From assembly GCA_023428375.1 (NCBI GenBank), contig JAEYYR010000002.1, positions 442,302 through 506,301 of the forward strand: a DNA stretch of 64,000 bases, written 5' to 3'. Positions within the stretch are counted from its first letter, which is position 1. Every line of letters begins with the position of its first letter. The position numbers and the translations under genes were made by a program. The notes beneath the pieces are model-generated. The model ran no database searches. It had not been told where the DNA came from and worked only from the letters and a program-made list of their open reading frames with translations. Source of the DNA: a bacterium. GTDB lineage: Bacteria > Babelota > Babeliae > Babelales > Babelaceae. Shown piece by piece: positions 50,513 to 59,135 of the stretch.

Positions 50513-52225
50513 ATGAAACAAGACATACTCAAATTAAGACACTCTGCAGCACATTTATTGGGCCACGCGGTCAGCGAATTATTTCCTGGCACGTTGCTCA
50601 CTATTGGACCTGCTACTGAAGAAGGCTTCTTTTATGATTTTCTTCCTATAAAAAACTTTAAAGAAGAAGATCTTGTCTTAATTACAGAACGCATGAATCA
50701 ACTTGCAAATAAAAATCTCAAGCTCGAACATACTGAGATCAGCAAAGAAAAAGCGCGTGAAATTTTTGCCAATAATCCCTTCAAGCTTGAATTAATTTCT
50801 ATGATACCCGGAGAAACGGTCGGACTTGCTACACAAGGCGATTTTGTTGACCTCTGTAAAGGTGGTCATATTGAAACCACAGGACAGCTTAAACATTTCA
50901 AGCTTACGGGCATATCAGGATCTTATTGGCGCGCTAACAGAGAAAATCAAGTTCTCCAGCGCATCTCGGGTATTGTATTTCCAACCGCTGAAGAATTAGC
51001 TCTTCACGAACAACGTATTGAGGACGCTCAACAGTTTGACCACCGCAAACTTGGCAAACAACTTGATTACTTCTCGTTTCAGGATGAAGGTGTTGGCTTT
51101 CCGTTTTTCCATCCGCATGGGCAAGCTGTGGTTAATACCTTGGTTGCACAAATGCGCAAAATTCATAAGAAATTTGATTACCAAGAAATTACAACCCCAA
51201 CCATGTTGAGCGATGAGTTGTGGCGTCGATCAGGTCATTATGCACATTACAAAGATAATATGTATTTTTCATGCATTGATGAACGTTCATATGCCATTAA
51301 ACCAATGAATTGTCCTGGCGCACTCCTTGTTTACAATCACAAACCTCGTTCATATAAAGAGTTCCCATTAAAGCTTGCTGAGTTTGGTCATGTACATCGT
51401 CATGAGCTCTCAGGTGTATTAAATGGTTTAAAACGTGCCCGTGCATTCACTCAGGATGATGCGCATATATTTTGTACCTTAGAGCATGTTGAAGAACAAA
51501 TTACTACGATTGTGGATATTGCTAAAAAACTTTATGCTCATTGTGGATTCAGTGAAATAAAGTTTGCCATCTCAACTCGTCCAGAGAATGCTCTTGGTGA
51601 TAATGAAACATGGGAAAAGGCAACAAATGCATTAAAGAATGCTCTTACCAAACTCAACCTGTCTTTTGAAATTAAAGCAGGAGAAGGAGCGTTTTATGGT
51701 CCAAAAATTGAAATGCATATTTTAGATTCTATGAATAGAAGTTGGCAATGCGGTACAGCCCAAGTTGATTTCTTCTTGCCAGCAAATTTTGATATTCATT
51801 ATATAAATTCACGTGGTGAAAAACAAAGACCGGTTATGGTGCACCAAGCAATTTATGGCTCAATTGAGCGCTTTTTTGCAATCTTGTTGGAGCATCACAA
51901 AGGAAACTTGCCTGCATGGTTGTCACCGATCCAAGCTCGTGTGATGCCAATCACCGATGACCAACGTGAATATGCTCAAACTATCCTTGCTTCATTGAAA
52001 CAGCATGGCATTCGAGCAGATATTGATGTTTCATCTGATCCATTGAGCGGACAGATTAAATCGGCACAAGCAGAAAAAATTCCATTCATGATTATTGTTG
52101 GAAAAAAAGAACTCGAAAACAATACGTTGACAATTCGTATGCGCGACAACAAACAAGAAAGTGGTTTGAACATCTCTCAATTACTTGAAAAACTTGATCA
52201 AATCAACAATCCTACATTGTTGTAA
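50513..52225 (+). CDS. thrS: Threonyl-tRNA synthetase without TGS domain
   Basis: The 570-aa enzyme starts directly with the editing domain (LRHSAAHLLGHAVSELFP), so the N-terminal TGS domain of about 60 residues found in most ThrRS (about 640 aa) is absent. The catalytic core has GSYWRANRENQVLQRI, RMKPMNCPG-type IKPMNCPGAL, the motif 2 region FGHVHRHELSG and the zinc ligands (Cys in MNCPG, later His residues). The anticodon domain has DISSDPLSGQIKSAQ-type sequence. No in-frame upstream start could restore the missing domain. Confidence 0.93.
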   Translation: MKQDILKLRHSAAHLLGHAVSELFPGTLLTIGPATEEGFFYDFLPIKNFKEEDLVLITERMNQLANKNLKLEHTEISKEKAREIFANNPFKLELISMIPGETVGLATQGDFVDLCKGGHIETTGQLKHFKLTGISGSYWRANRENQVLQRISGIVFPTAEELALHEQRIEDAQQFDHRKLGKQLDYFSFQDEGVGFPFFHPHGQAVVNTLVAQMRKIHKKFDYQEITTPTMLSDELWRRSGHYAHYKDNMYFSCIDERSYAIKPMNCPGALLVYNHKPRSYKEFPLKLAEFGHVHRHELSGVLNGLKRARAFTQDDAHIFCTLEHVEEQITTIVDIAKKLYAHCGFSEIKFAISTRPENALGDNETWEKATNALKNALTKLNLSFEIKAGEGAFYGPKIEMHILDSMNRSWQCGTAQVDFFLPANFDIHYINSRGEKQRPVMVHQAIYGSIERFFAILLEHHKGNLPAWLSPIQARVMPITDDQREYAQTILASLKQHGIRADIDVSSDPLSGQIKSAQAEKIPFMIIVGKKELENNTLTIRMRDNKQESGLNISQLLEKLDQINNPTLL

Positions 52226-52297
52226 AAATTGCATTTTGTCATAATTAGATCAATATTGTTTTGATTTTTTTTGCAGAATATTGATTATCATCTTTTT

Positions 52298-52338
52298 GTT
52301 AAGGTATCTTAATAACAGGTAGTATTTTATACCTTAAC
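52298..52338 (+). promoter_or_regulatory. Inverted repeat covering the leader of the histone H1-like gene
   Basis: GTTAAGGTAT (52298-52307) and ATACCTTAAC (52329-52338) are a perfect 10-bp inverted repeat with a 21-base centre. A promoter-like TTGTTA (52296) / TAGTAT (52320) pair overlaps it. The right arm ends one base before the AAGGAG ribosome binding site of the gene at 52351. It may act as an operator or as an RNA stem next to the ribosome binding site. Confidence 0.5.
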
Positions 52339-52350
52339 AAGGAGAGTAGT

Positions 52351-52725
52351 ATGGCAAAAAAACGTACAACTAAAAAAGCTGCTAAGCCAGCTAAAAGAGT
52401 AGCAAAAAAAGCTGCTAAACCTGCTAAAAAACGCGTAGCAAAAAAAGCGACCGCGAAAAAAGCAACAGCAAAAAAAGCTGCTCCAAAAAAACGTACAGTG
52501 AAAAAAGCTGCTGCTAAAAAGAGCGTAGCGAAAAAAGCTGGCGCAAAAAAATCAACCGCTAAGAAAGCTGGCGCTAAAAAACGCGTTGCTAAAAAAGCTG
52601 TTGCTAAAAAAGGTGGCGTAAAACGTAGCGCTGCTAAAAAAGGCGGAGCAAAAAAATCTGCTCGTCGTAAAACAACTCCAATGCAACGTCTTACTGATAT
52701 GATTAACCAAAATATCGGTCAATAA
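52351..52725 (+). CDS. Histone H1-like lysine/alanine-rich DNA-binding protein
   Basis: The 124-aa protein is made almost wholly of KKAxAKK-type repeats (AKKAAKPAKK, AKKAGAKK) with Arg insertions, and ends in a short non-repetitive TPMQRLTDMINQNIGQ tail. Such tails and repeats are typical of histone H1-like proteins such as chlamydial HctB, which compact the nucleoid. It is likely a nucleoid protein, perhaps tied to a developmental or dormant stage. A strong AAGGAG lies upstream and a terminator follows. Confidence 0.85.
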   Translation: MAKKRTTKKAAKPAKRVAKKAAKPAKKRVAKKATAKKATAKKAAPKKRTVKKAAAKKSVAKKAGAKKSTAKKAGAKKRVAKKAVAKKGGVKRSAAKKGGAKKSARRKTTPMQRLTDMINQNIGQ

Positions 52726-52738
52726 ATTTAAGAAAAAC

Positions 52739-52771
52739 GAAAAGGGCACTGCATAAGTGCCCTTTTTCTTT
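52739..52771 (+). terminator. Intrinsic terminator of the H1-like gene
   Basis: AAAGGGCACT (52741-52750) pairs with AGTGCCCTTT (52756-52765), followed by TTCTTTT. Confidence 0.85.
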
Positions 52772-52792
52772 TGCACAGTTTTTTTGTAAACA

Positions 52793-53446
52793 CTATCTTG
52801 ATGTGGTAACACCAATTTTTGGACACAGTGAATTAAGTGGACATATCGAACATCGTGGAGATAACGGGGTACAAATATTTTGACCCCACATCACCAACAA
52901 GTGATTAAGTCTTATCCAATATTCTTTTGGTATTAATTGTCTTAATGCTTCATGCGTCTGTTCAGGCGTTTTGGTGCGCACCCAACCTAACCGATTAGAA
53001 ATCCGATGCACATGAGTATCCACACATAATGCTGGAATACCGAATGCTTCTCCCAAAACCAAATGTGCAGTTTTGATACCCACACCAGGAATTGAGAGCA
53101 ACTCATGCTCTGTTGAAGGTACTGTTGAATTAAAATGCTTTATGAGAAAAGCAGAGACTTCCAACAAAACACGCGCTTTCTTCTTATAAAAACCCAATGG
53201 ACGCAGAATTGATTCAAGCTCTGAAAGGGACATTGCAAGGATTTGTTGTGGTGTTGTTGCATACTTGAATAACTCCACCGACACCTTATAGGTCATTGGA
53301 TCGCGCGCGCGAAGGCTGAGTAAACATGAAATGAGGATCAAAAAAGGGTCCCGCCCATAGTCTTGCGCGATAAGCGTAGACATAGGCGGGACCATATTTG
53401 TTGTTGATTCCTGAAGTATTCCAAGAATCGTTGCAATATTTTTCAT
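52793..53446 (-). CDS. nth: Endonuclease III (DNA glycosylase/AP lyase)
   Basis: Removes oxidised pyrimidines. The 217-aa protein has the helix-hairpin-helix LLSIPGVGIKTAHLVLGEAF with catalytic Lys, the conserved CVDTHVHRISNRLGW with the catalytic Asp, and the iron-sulfur loop CTPLSPRCSICPLNSLC (C-x6-C-x2-C-x5-C). Full family length. Confidence 0.93.
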   Translation of the reverse strand: MKNIATILGILQESTTNMVPPMSTLIAQDYGRDPFLILISCLLSLRARDPMTYKVSVELFKYATTPQQILAMSLSELESILRPLGFYKKKARVLLEVSAFLIKHFNSTVPSTEHELLSIPGVGIKTAHLVLGEAFGIPALCVDTHVHRISNRLGWVRTKTPEQTHEALRQLIPKEYWIRLNHLLVMWGQNICTPLSPRCSICPLNSLCPKIGVTTSR

Positions 53447-53522
53447 TGTAATTATTAATAAACCCTAAAAACTTTATATTATGTCAATTATTGATATAAT
53501 ACGTAATTAGGAATTTAATTAA

Positions 53523-53681
53523 TTATTTTGCTGGCGGACTGTCAACAATTGGAGGTCCATCAACTTCAATACTTTGTGCATCATTTGCCAATCCAATTGG
53601 CGGGCCTTGATGTATTGATGCAGAACTAGAAACGTACAGTGTAATTGCCAATATAGCAATAACGTGTATGGTTAATTTCAT
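53523..53681 (-). CDS. Tiny secreted peptide (52 aa)
   Basis: ATG at 53681 (minus) is preceded by AAGGACTACATT. The product has a signal peptide (MKLTIHVIAILAITLYVSSSA) and a mature part of about 30 residues with two GPPI motifs (HQGPPIGL and DGPPIVDSPPAK) around an acidic centre. The ribosome binding site and the signal peptide support it as real. Function unknown. Confidence 0.5.
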   Translation of the reverse strand: MKLTIHVIAILAITLYVSSSASIHQGPPIGLANDAQSIEVDGPPIVDSPPAK

Positions 53682-53745
53682 AATGTAGTCCTTAATTAAT
53701 AGTTTTTTAGATATTATAGTACTTGCCTTTTAAATATCAATAAAT

Positions 53746-56484
53746 ATGTTAAACATTGAGTTATTAACCCAATTATTCTACAAGCCGCATATATTATTAA
53801 TAACAGAGCTAATTTCAGTAGCTATAAAGCTATTCCTTATTATTAATATCATTGCGGTAACACGATCTAATAAAAGATCTAATCGTTATTTAATTGCTGG
53901 TCTGCTCATCATTTTAACGTGCGAAACTATAATTGATTTTAGCTGGATTTTTAATTTATTACTTAAAATTTTTGATGGAATAGCATTCTCCACCACTATC
54001 TTTGTGTCCCGCATCGCTTGGATATTCTTTGTTTTAGAATACCAAGTATTAGCTCTGTTTGTAGAACAACTATCACAAAAAGCTCCAATCAAATTACGCT
54101 ATCGACACAAAATATGCATAATACCGACATTATTAATTTGCATATATTACCTATATATAGCGTTTTTCAACTACCATATTACTACTTCTGCTGATCGTCC
54201 GTGGTTTGAATTTATTTGTTATAAAATAATAAATCTATTTTACATACATTTAATAACAATTCCTTCTATAACTATTGTTTACTATCGACTTAAGAAGCAC
54301 AAACTACCAAATATTCTTCACAGGCAGTTATCTATCTTTTTGCTGTATTTGGTAATGCCAAAATTAATACTTGAGTTCTTATATAATAATCCGCTTGAAC
54401 TTGTTTCATCATTCTTCACCCCTATTATTCCTCAAAACAACTACGCAATTATCTCTGTTTTAACGATTTTTACTTCATACATTATTTATTTCTGTTCAAA
54501 ACGTATGATGGGATTGCGCTTTTTAAACATCAAAGAGCACGTAGAAGAACAATATTCATTCAGCTTTATTGATAACTTTAAAGATGTTCTTGAGCAGCTG
54601 GGTCTTGTATCAAACATTATCGAGTTAAAACATATTACCCAGTCATTCTTTGAAGCAGCATTTGATTTGCCAAAAAGTCGCGTGCGGGTGTTATTACGAA
54701 AAATGGATAAACCCGATGAGTTGCATGATGAATTTGTAGCACATGATATCAAGCAGATAGAAAACTTTATTAATCTGGATTTGTATGGCTCAATCAGTAA
54801 ACATTTGCGCCAAGAAAAAATATATATTCGGGATGAATTAGAATTCACTCATTTTTATGATTCTCAAGAACGTATCGGTTCAATTCTTCAATTCTTGAGC
54901 GATATTGATGCCGATGTGTTTATTCCTATCTATGAAAAACAATCCATCATTGGCTGTATTATCATCGAGCATAATGCTCGTCCTGGTCGTTTATATAACA
55001 CCACTGAGCGCGATGAGATGGTTATTTATGCAAGCTACCTTGGCAATATTATTAATCTTCTTCTCAACCGCACCCTTGACTCATTGGTTGCGCAAGAAAA
55101 AGAGTTGCGTGAAGAACTTTTCAATAAACACCAAGAACTTAATCACTTGAAAGAGAGTATGAACACCCTCCTTCAACGCAATGATGAACGTTCATACGGC
55201 CTCATATATTATAAGAGCAAAAAATTTAGTGCCGGTAACCAAGCCACCCAAGAGTTACTTGGCTATGATGTAAGTACCGATGCTGACAACCGCGTTCAAC
55301 GCTTGATCCGCAAAATGGTAAAACAGGTTATTGAATATAAAACATCACAAGTGATGTACACCGAAAATTTAGAAGGTAAGCGATTAAAGCTTACCGCGCT
55401 GCTCAGTCCTGACTCTCATCATGTATTGGTGCTGTGTGAAACACCAAGTTTTAATGAACATATTGCGCCGCTCATCAGATCATTAAAAAATCCATCTGAT
55501 TGGGATTATTTGTTGTACTTAGAAACAACACCATCGGGCCAATTAGTCAATCAGCTTATCCCAAGCAATAGCAAAACCACGCTTGATTTTAAAATCAATT
55601 TGATGAAAATTGCCTTAAATAAAAAAGCTACGTTATTACAACTGCCCGAAGAAGATATTATTCCAACGGTTGAATTGATTCATCACATTAATTTACGAAA
55701 ACGATTAGAAATTCTTACTATTGATGAACCGGAAAAGAATCAATCGTGGGCGATTAAATTATTCGGAGTAAATCCACTCTTGTCCGATGAACAACACGAA
55801 AGCATCTTGGAGCGCCTCCACACCTCTGGTACGTTATTTATCAATAATATTCATAACTTGAGCCTTGAAACACAGGAACTCTTGGCTGAATATTTGCGCA
55901 CGGGTTATTTTAAAATTTTACGCAGTGACCGGAAAATTGCTGCTCATGTACATTTTATGTGTGCAACACCAAAAAATCTTACCGTGCTCGTTGATAAAAA
56001 GCTTTTCTCTTCAGCACTCTATAATCAGTTATCAACAATGACCTTGAGTCTTCCGACGCTTCTTACCTTGCCAGAAGAAGAAATCACCTTGCTTGCTGAA
56101 CAATATGCGCAACAAGCAGTTAAATCAAAAGCATTAACGCCGCTCTTTGATCTGACCGATAAAGATAAAAACTATTTATTGGAACAACGTCCAATTTCTT
56201 TACACGCATTAAAAGAGTTGGTACTTGAACTTGTTCAAAACAAGGGACAGCAAACTAAAGCATTAACCAATGATTTGTTTGATCCAGCATATGGCATTAC
56301 TGATCCAAAGGTAGTTGCAGCCATCCGATTGGGCAAACATGCCTTAAAAGATCAACAAAGTTTATTTATCCTTTGGCAAACATTTAAAAGCCAAACAAAA
56401 ATTGCTACACTCTTGGGGGTAAACCGATCGTCAGTCAATAGACGCTGTCGTGAGTATAACCTCATAGAAGATGAAGAGATATGA
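53746..56484 (+). CDS. Membrane-bound NtrC-like regulator with degenerate AAA+ domain
   Basis: The 912-aa protein has an N-terminal membrane region of 7-8 TMs (about 15-250), a GAF-like domain (about 280-440, with DVFIPIYEKQSIIGCIII), a coiled coil (about 445-478), a PAS-like domain (about 480-565), a region matching the sigma-54 activator AAA+ fold (about 585-815), and a Fis-type HTH (IATLLGVNRSSVNRRCREYNL, 886-906). In the AAA+ part SGTLFINNIHNLSLETQELL matches GTLFLDEIxxLPxxxQxxLL. However, the Walker A site reads TTPSGQLVNQLI without GK[ST], the acidic Walker B residues are NN, and the GAFTGA loop is missing. It cannot act as a classical sigma-54 activator and is likely a sensor and DNA binder. 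It overlaps the next gene by 4 bases. Confidence 0.6.
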   Translation: MLNIELLTQLFYKPHILLITELISVAIKLFLIINIIAVTRSNKRSNRYLIAGLLIILTCETIIDFSWIFNLLLKIFDGIAFSTTIFVSRIAWIFFVLEYQVLALFVEQLSQKAPIKLRYRHKICIIPTLLICIYYLYIAFFNYHITTSADRPWFEFICYKIINLFYIHLITIPSITIVYYRLKKHKLPNILHRQLSIFLLYLVMPKLILEFLYNNPLELVSSFFTPIIPQNNYAIISVLTIFTSYIIYFCSKRMMGLRFLNIKEHVEEQYSFSFIDNFKDVLEQLGLVSNIIELKHITQSFFEAAFDLPKSRVRVLLRKMDKPDELHDEFVAHDIKQIENFINLDLYGSISKHLRQEKIYIRDELEFTHFYDSQERIGSILQFLSDIDADVFIPIYEKQSIIGCIIIEHNARPGRLYNTTERDEMVIYASYLGNIINLLLNRTLDSLVAQEKELREELFNKHQELNHLKESMNTLLQRNDERSYGLIYYKSKKFSAGNQATQELLGYDVSTDADNRVQRLIRKMVKQVIEYKTSQVMYTENLEGKRLKLTALLSPDSHHVLVLCETPSFNEHIAPLIRSLKNPSDWDYLLYLETTPSGQLVNQLIPSNSKTTLDFKINLMKIALNKKATLLQLPEEDIIPTVELIHHINLRKRLEILTIDEPEKNQSWAIKLFGVNPLLSDEQHESILERLHTSGTLFINNIHNLSLETQELLAEYLRTGYFKILRSDRKIAAHVHFMCATPKNLTVLVDKKLFSSALYNQLSTMTLSLPTLLTLPEEEITLLAEQYAQQAVKSKALTPLFDLTDKDKNYLLEQRPISLHALKELVLELVQNKGQQTKALTNDLFDPAYGITDPKVVAAIRLGKHALKDQQSLFILWQTFKSQTKIATLLGVNRSSVNRRCREYNLIEDEEI

Positions 56485-57332
56485 CACGCTCCCAATTTAA
56501 TCATTATGTTGCAAATTTTATTAAATATTTATCCACAGAAAGACAAGCTTCTCACCACACTATCAGAGCCTATAAAACTGATCTTACACAGTTTCTTGAT
56601 TTCTGGACCCATCTAGAAGAAACCAACAAAAGATCATTTATTGATTTAGCATATATTTTTGAAATGTATTGCAATCAATTATATCAAGCTCACGATACTA
56701 AAACCGTGGCACGCAGACTTTCGTGCTTTAGTTCCCTTAATAAATTTCTCTCCATCAGCGGAACTTCGCTGAATCTTACCTTTTCTCGTCCCACGATTCA
56801 ACACAAAAGCCCAAGTTATCTCACTGTTGACGAGATGAAATTTCTGTTGGATGAACTTTCTGTTTTTCAGCTACCAACGCAGCGACCATTACGTGATAAA
56901 GCAATTCTAGAATTATTGTATAGCACCGGTATGAAAAGCTCTGAAATTGTGCAACTGCGCATCAGAGATATCGATCATTCCTATAAATCATTAACCATAA
57001 CGCATACCAAAAAACCTTCACGCACCATCGCAATGGGTGAACATGCCTATGCACGGTTAATGGAATACATTAATAAAGAACGTGCAATCGTATCACATAC
57101 TGAAGAATACATTTTTGTTAATTACAAAAATCAACCCATTACCACCCGTTCGATACAAAGAATTTGCAATATGTTTAGCTCATTCCTGGAACGTAGTTGT
57201 GTTATAACACCGTTGATGTTACGACATTCATGTGCGCGCCATATGCTTGATCGTGGTGCATCAGTCAATGCAATACAAACATTATTGGGACTTGCTGCCG
57301 TTAGCATTGAAAAATATACCAAAGCTTCATGA
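56481..57332 (+). CDS. Xer-like tyrosine recombinase with missing catalytic residues
   Basis: The 283-aa protein is full length and has an N-terminal SAM-like domain (ASHHTIRAYKTDLTQFLDFW) and a catalytic domain. Compared with XerC/XerD, Arg I (TGLRxSE) is Lys 152 in TGMKSSE. The HxxR box reads LMLRH with Leu 245 in place of His but Arg 248 kept. The LLGH box reads LLGL (Leu 271), and Tyr 279 is kept. The beta-hairpin Lys is present (THTKKPSR). Loss of three catalytic residues suggests impaired or no strand exchange. It lies inside an operon, overlapping the regulator before it and the PBP2 gene after it by 4 bases each. Confidence 0.75.
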   Translation: MTRSQFNHYVANFIKYLSTERQASHHTIRAYKTDLTQFLDFWTHLEETNKRSFIDLAYIFEMYCNQLYQAHDTKTVARRLSCFSSLNKFLSISGTSLNLTFSRPTIQHKSPSYLTVDEMKFLLDELSVFQLPTQRPLRDKAILELLYSTGMKSSEIVQLRIRDIDHSYKSLTITHTKKPSRTIAMGEHAYARLMEYINKERAIVSHTEEYIFVNYKNQPITTRSIQRICNMFSSFLERSCVITPLMLRHSCARHMLDRGASVNAIQTLLGLAAVSIEKYTKAS

Positions 57333-59044
57333 ACAAATTAGTCTCACCCTTCGTCTATAATTTATATATTATAGGACTATGTACGGTGTTGGGGTTCTTT
57401 TGCATCAGTGCGCGTCTGTTTTATCTACAAATTACGGTAGCAGAAGTACTTGAGTCAATTGGAACCAAAAACTTTACGCGCTATCTCACTATACCATGTC
57501 CTAGAGGCAATATTTTAGATCGCCATGGCGTCTTGCTTGCAACTAATAGACCATTATGTTCTTTATATTGGCAAGGTCGTGGCAATAGACAATTTAATGT
57601 CGATGATCAACAAGTACTGGATACCATAAAACAGATTGTTCGCAAATCGTTGCCGTCTCACGAGAGTTTAATTATTGCTGAACGAAAAGGTAAGCGCATT
57701 TTACTTGCTGAAGATTTATCGTTTGAAGAATTAGCATCGATTGTAGAATTATTTCCTGACTATCCTACGTTACATATTGATTCAGATCATAAACGTTATT
57801 ATCCGTATGGTTCTATTGCAAGCCATATTTTGGGCCATCTTGCAGCATCTCAAGAAGATTATATGGGAAAAATGGGACTTGAAAGATTATATGAAGAAGG
57901 TTTAAGGGGAATTCCAGGCACCGCGCGTGCAATAATAAATGCAATGGGAAAAACACTGCACGTTGATCATCTTGAAAAACCACAATCAGGATACGATGTA
58001 CAAACTACTCTCGACCTAAGAATTCAAACAATAGCGGAAAAAATTTTTCCCGATGAATATTCTGGGTGTTTGATTGTTATGGATCCCCATAAAGGAGATA
58101 TTCTTTCATTAGTATCTAGACCTACATTCGATCCTAATATTTTTATCAATCCGATTGAACAAGAAGTGTGGGATAATTTAATACAAAAACAACCATTCTT
58201 AAATCGTGCATTCAATTTATATCCCCCTGCATCATTGTTTAAATTAGTTAGTATTAGTTATGCGTTAGAAAATAATTTAATTGATCTTGATTCATCATGG
58301 TATTGTGTTGGTCATATTGAATTTGGTGGTCGCAAAACGCGGTGTAATAATAAATATGGTCACGGTACCATTGCTATGGTTGAGACCGTGGCAAAATCCT
58401 GCAATATTCCTTTTTTTGAGCTTGGTAAAAAAATAAAAATAGATCAATTAGCACATTATGCAAAAAAGTTCGGCATCGGTATGAAAACGGGATGCACCTA
58501 TTTTGATCGCAGTGGCATAATGCCAACAACACATTGGAAACGCACCATGTTTGGTCAACCCTGGTATCCAGGTGAAACATTGTCGGCAATGATTGGTCAA
58601 TCCTTTATATTAGTAACACCGATACATATGGCTCGTATGATTGCGGGAGTGTGTTATGGCCAAATGCCTAAACCTCGCTTTACCCTTGATGATCCTGTGG
58701 AATTAGTTCCGTTACCATTAAATAAAGAAGTAAGAAAATTCTTAAAACATGCAATGCATGAAGTTACCAAAAAAGGTAGCGGTCGTTTAATGGGTTCTTT
58801 AAAAAATGTAAAAATTCGTGCAAAAACGGGTACTGCACAAGTTGCAAGTTTAGAAAAAAGAGATGAAGGGTTTGGCTACCATGAACATGCATGGCTAGCG
58901 GCTGATTGTATTTTTGAGGATGGAACTTCTATCATTCTTATAATTTTGATCGAACATGCTGGATCATCCCGTGTTGCGGTACAAGTTGCGACAAACTTTT
59001 TAAAAGAATACGGCACAAATATTATTAATGCAGTATCTGCTTAA
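57329..59044 (+). CDS. mrdA: Penicillin-binding protein 2 (peptidoglycan transpeptidase)
   Basis: The 571-aa protein has one N-terminal TM, the class B dimerisation domain with CPRGNILDRHGVLLA, and a transpeptidase domain with all three active-site motifs: SLFK (SxxK, PPASLFK), SCN (SxN) and KTG (RAKTGTAQV). The gap from SxxK to KTG is normal. It cross-links lateral wall peptidoglycan in rod-shaped cells, or divisome wall if it is the FtsI type; PBP2 fits slightly better by the RGNILDRHG and GTARAIINAMG blocks. Confidence 0.87.
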   Translation: MNKLVSPFVYNLYIIGLCTVLGFFCISARLFYLQITVAEVLESIGTKNFTRYLTIPCPRGNILDRHGVLLATNRPLCSLYWQGRGNRQFNVDDQQVLDTIKQIVRKSLPSHESLIIAERKGKRILLAEDLSFEELASIVELFPDYPTLHIDSDHKRYYPYGSIASHILGHLAASQEDYMGKMGLERLYEEGLRGIPGTARAIINAMGKTLHVDHLEKPQSGYDVQTTLDLRIQTIAEKIFPDEYSGCLIVMDPHKGDILSLVSRPTFDPNIFINPIEQEVWDNLIQKQPFLNRAFNLYPPASLFKLVSISYALENNLIDLDSSWYCVGHIEFGGRKTRCNNKYGHGTIAMVETVAKSCNIPFFELGKKIKIDQLAHYAKKFGIGMKTGCTYFDRSGIMPTTHWKRTMFGQPWYPGETLSAMIGQSFILVTPIHMARMIAGVCYGQMPKPRFTLDDPVELVPLPLNKEVRKFLKHAMHEVTKKGSGRLMGSLKNVKIRAKTGTAQVASLEKRDEGFGYHEHAWLAADCIFEDGTSIILIILIEHAGSSRVAVQVATNFLKEYGTNIINAVSA

Positions 59045-59071
59045 AAAGTTTAAATTGACTGAAAAACAATA

Positions 59072-59101
59072 TTGACGCAATGAAAAAATTTTGTTTATGC
59101 T
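59072..59101 (+). promoter_or_regulatory. Promoter of the surface-protein array
   Basis: TTGACG (59072-59077), 18 bases and TATGCT (59096-59101) lie 34 bases before the first gene of the array, which has AAAGGAG as its ribosome binding site. Confidence 0.6.
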
Positions 59102-59135
59102 AGCGACATTAATAAACCCCTAAAGGAGTTAAATA

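Noticed and set aside
56529..56537. DnaA box TTATCCACA
   Set aside because: An isolated copy inside the Xer-like coding sequence; one match is expected by chance in a window of this size.
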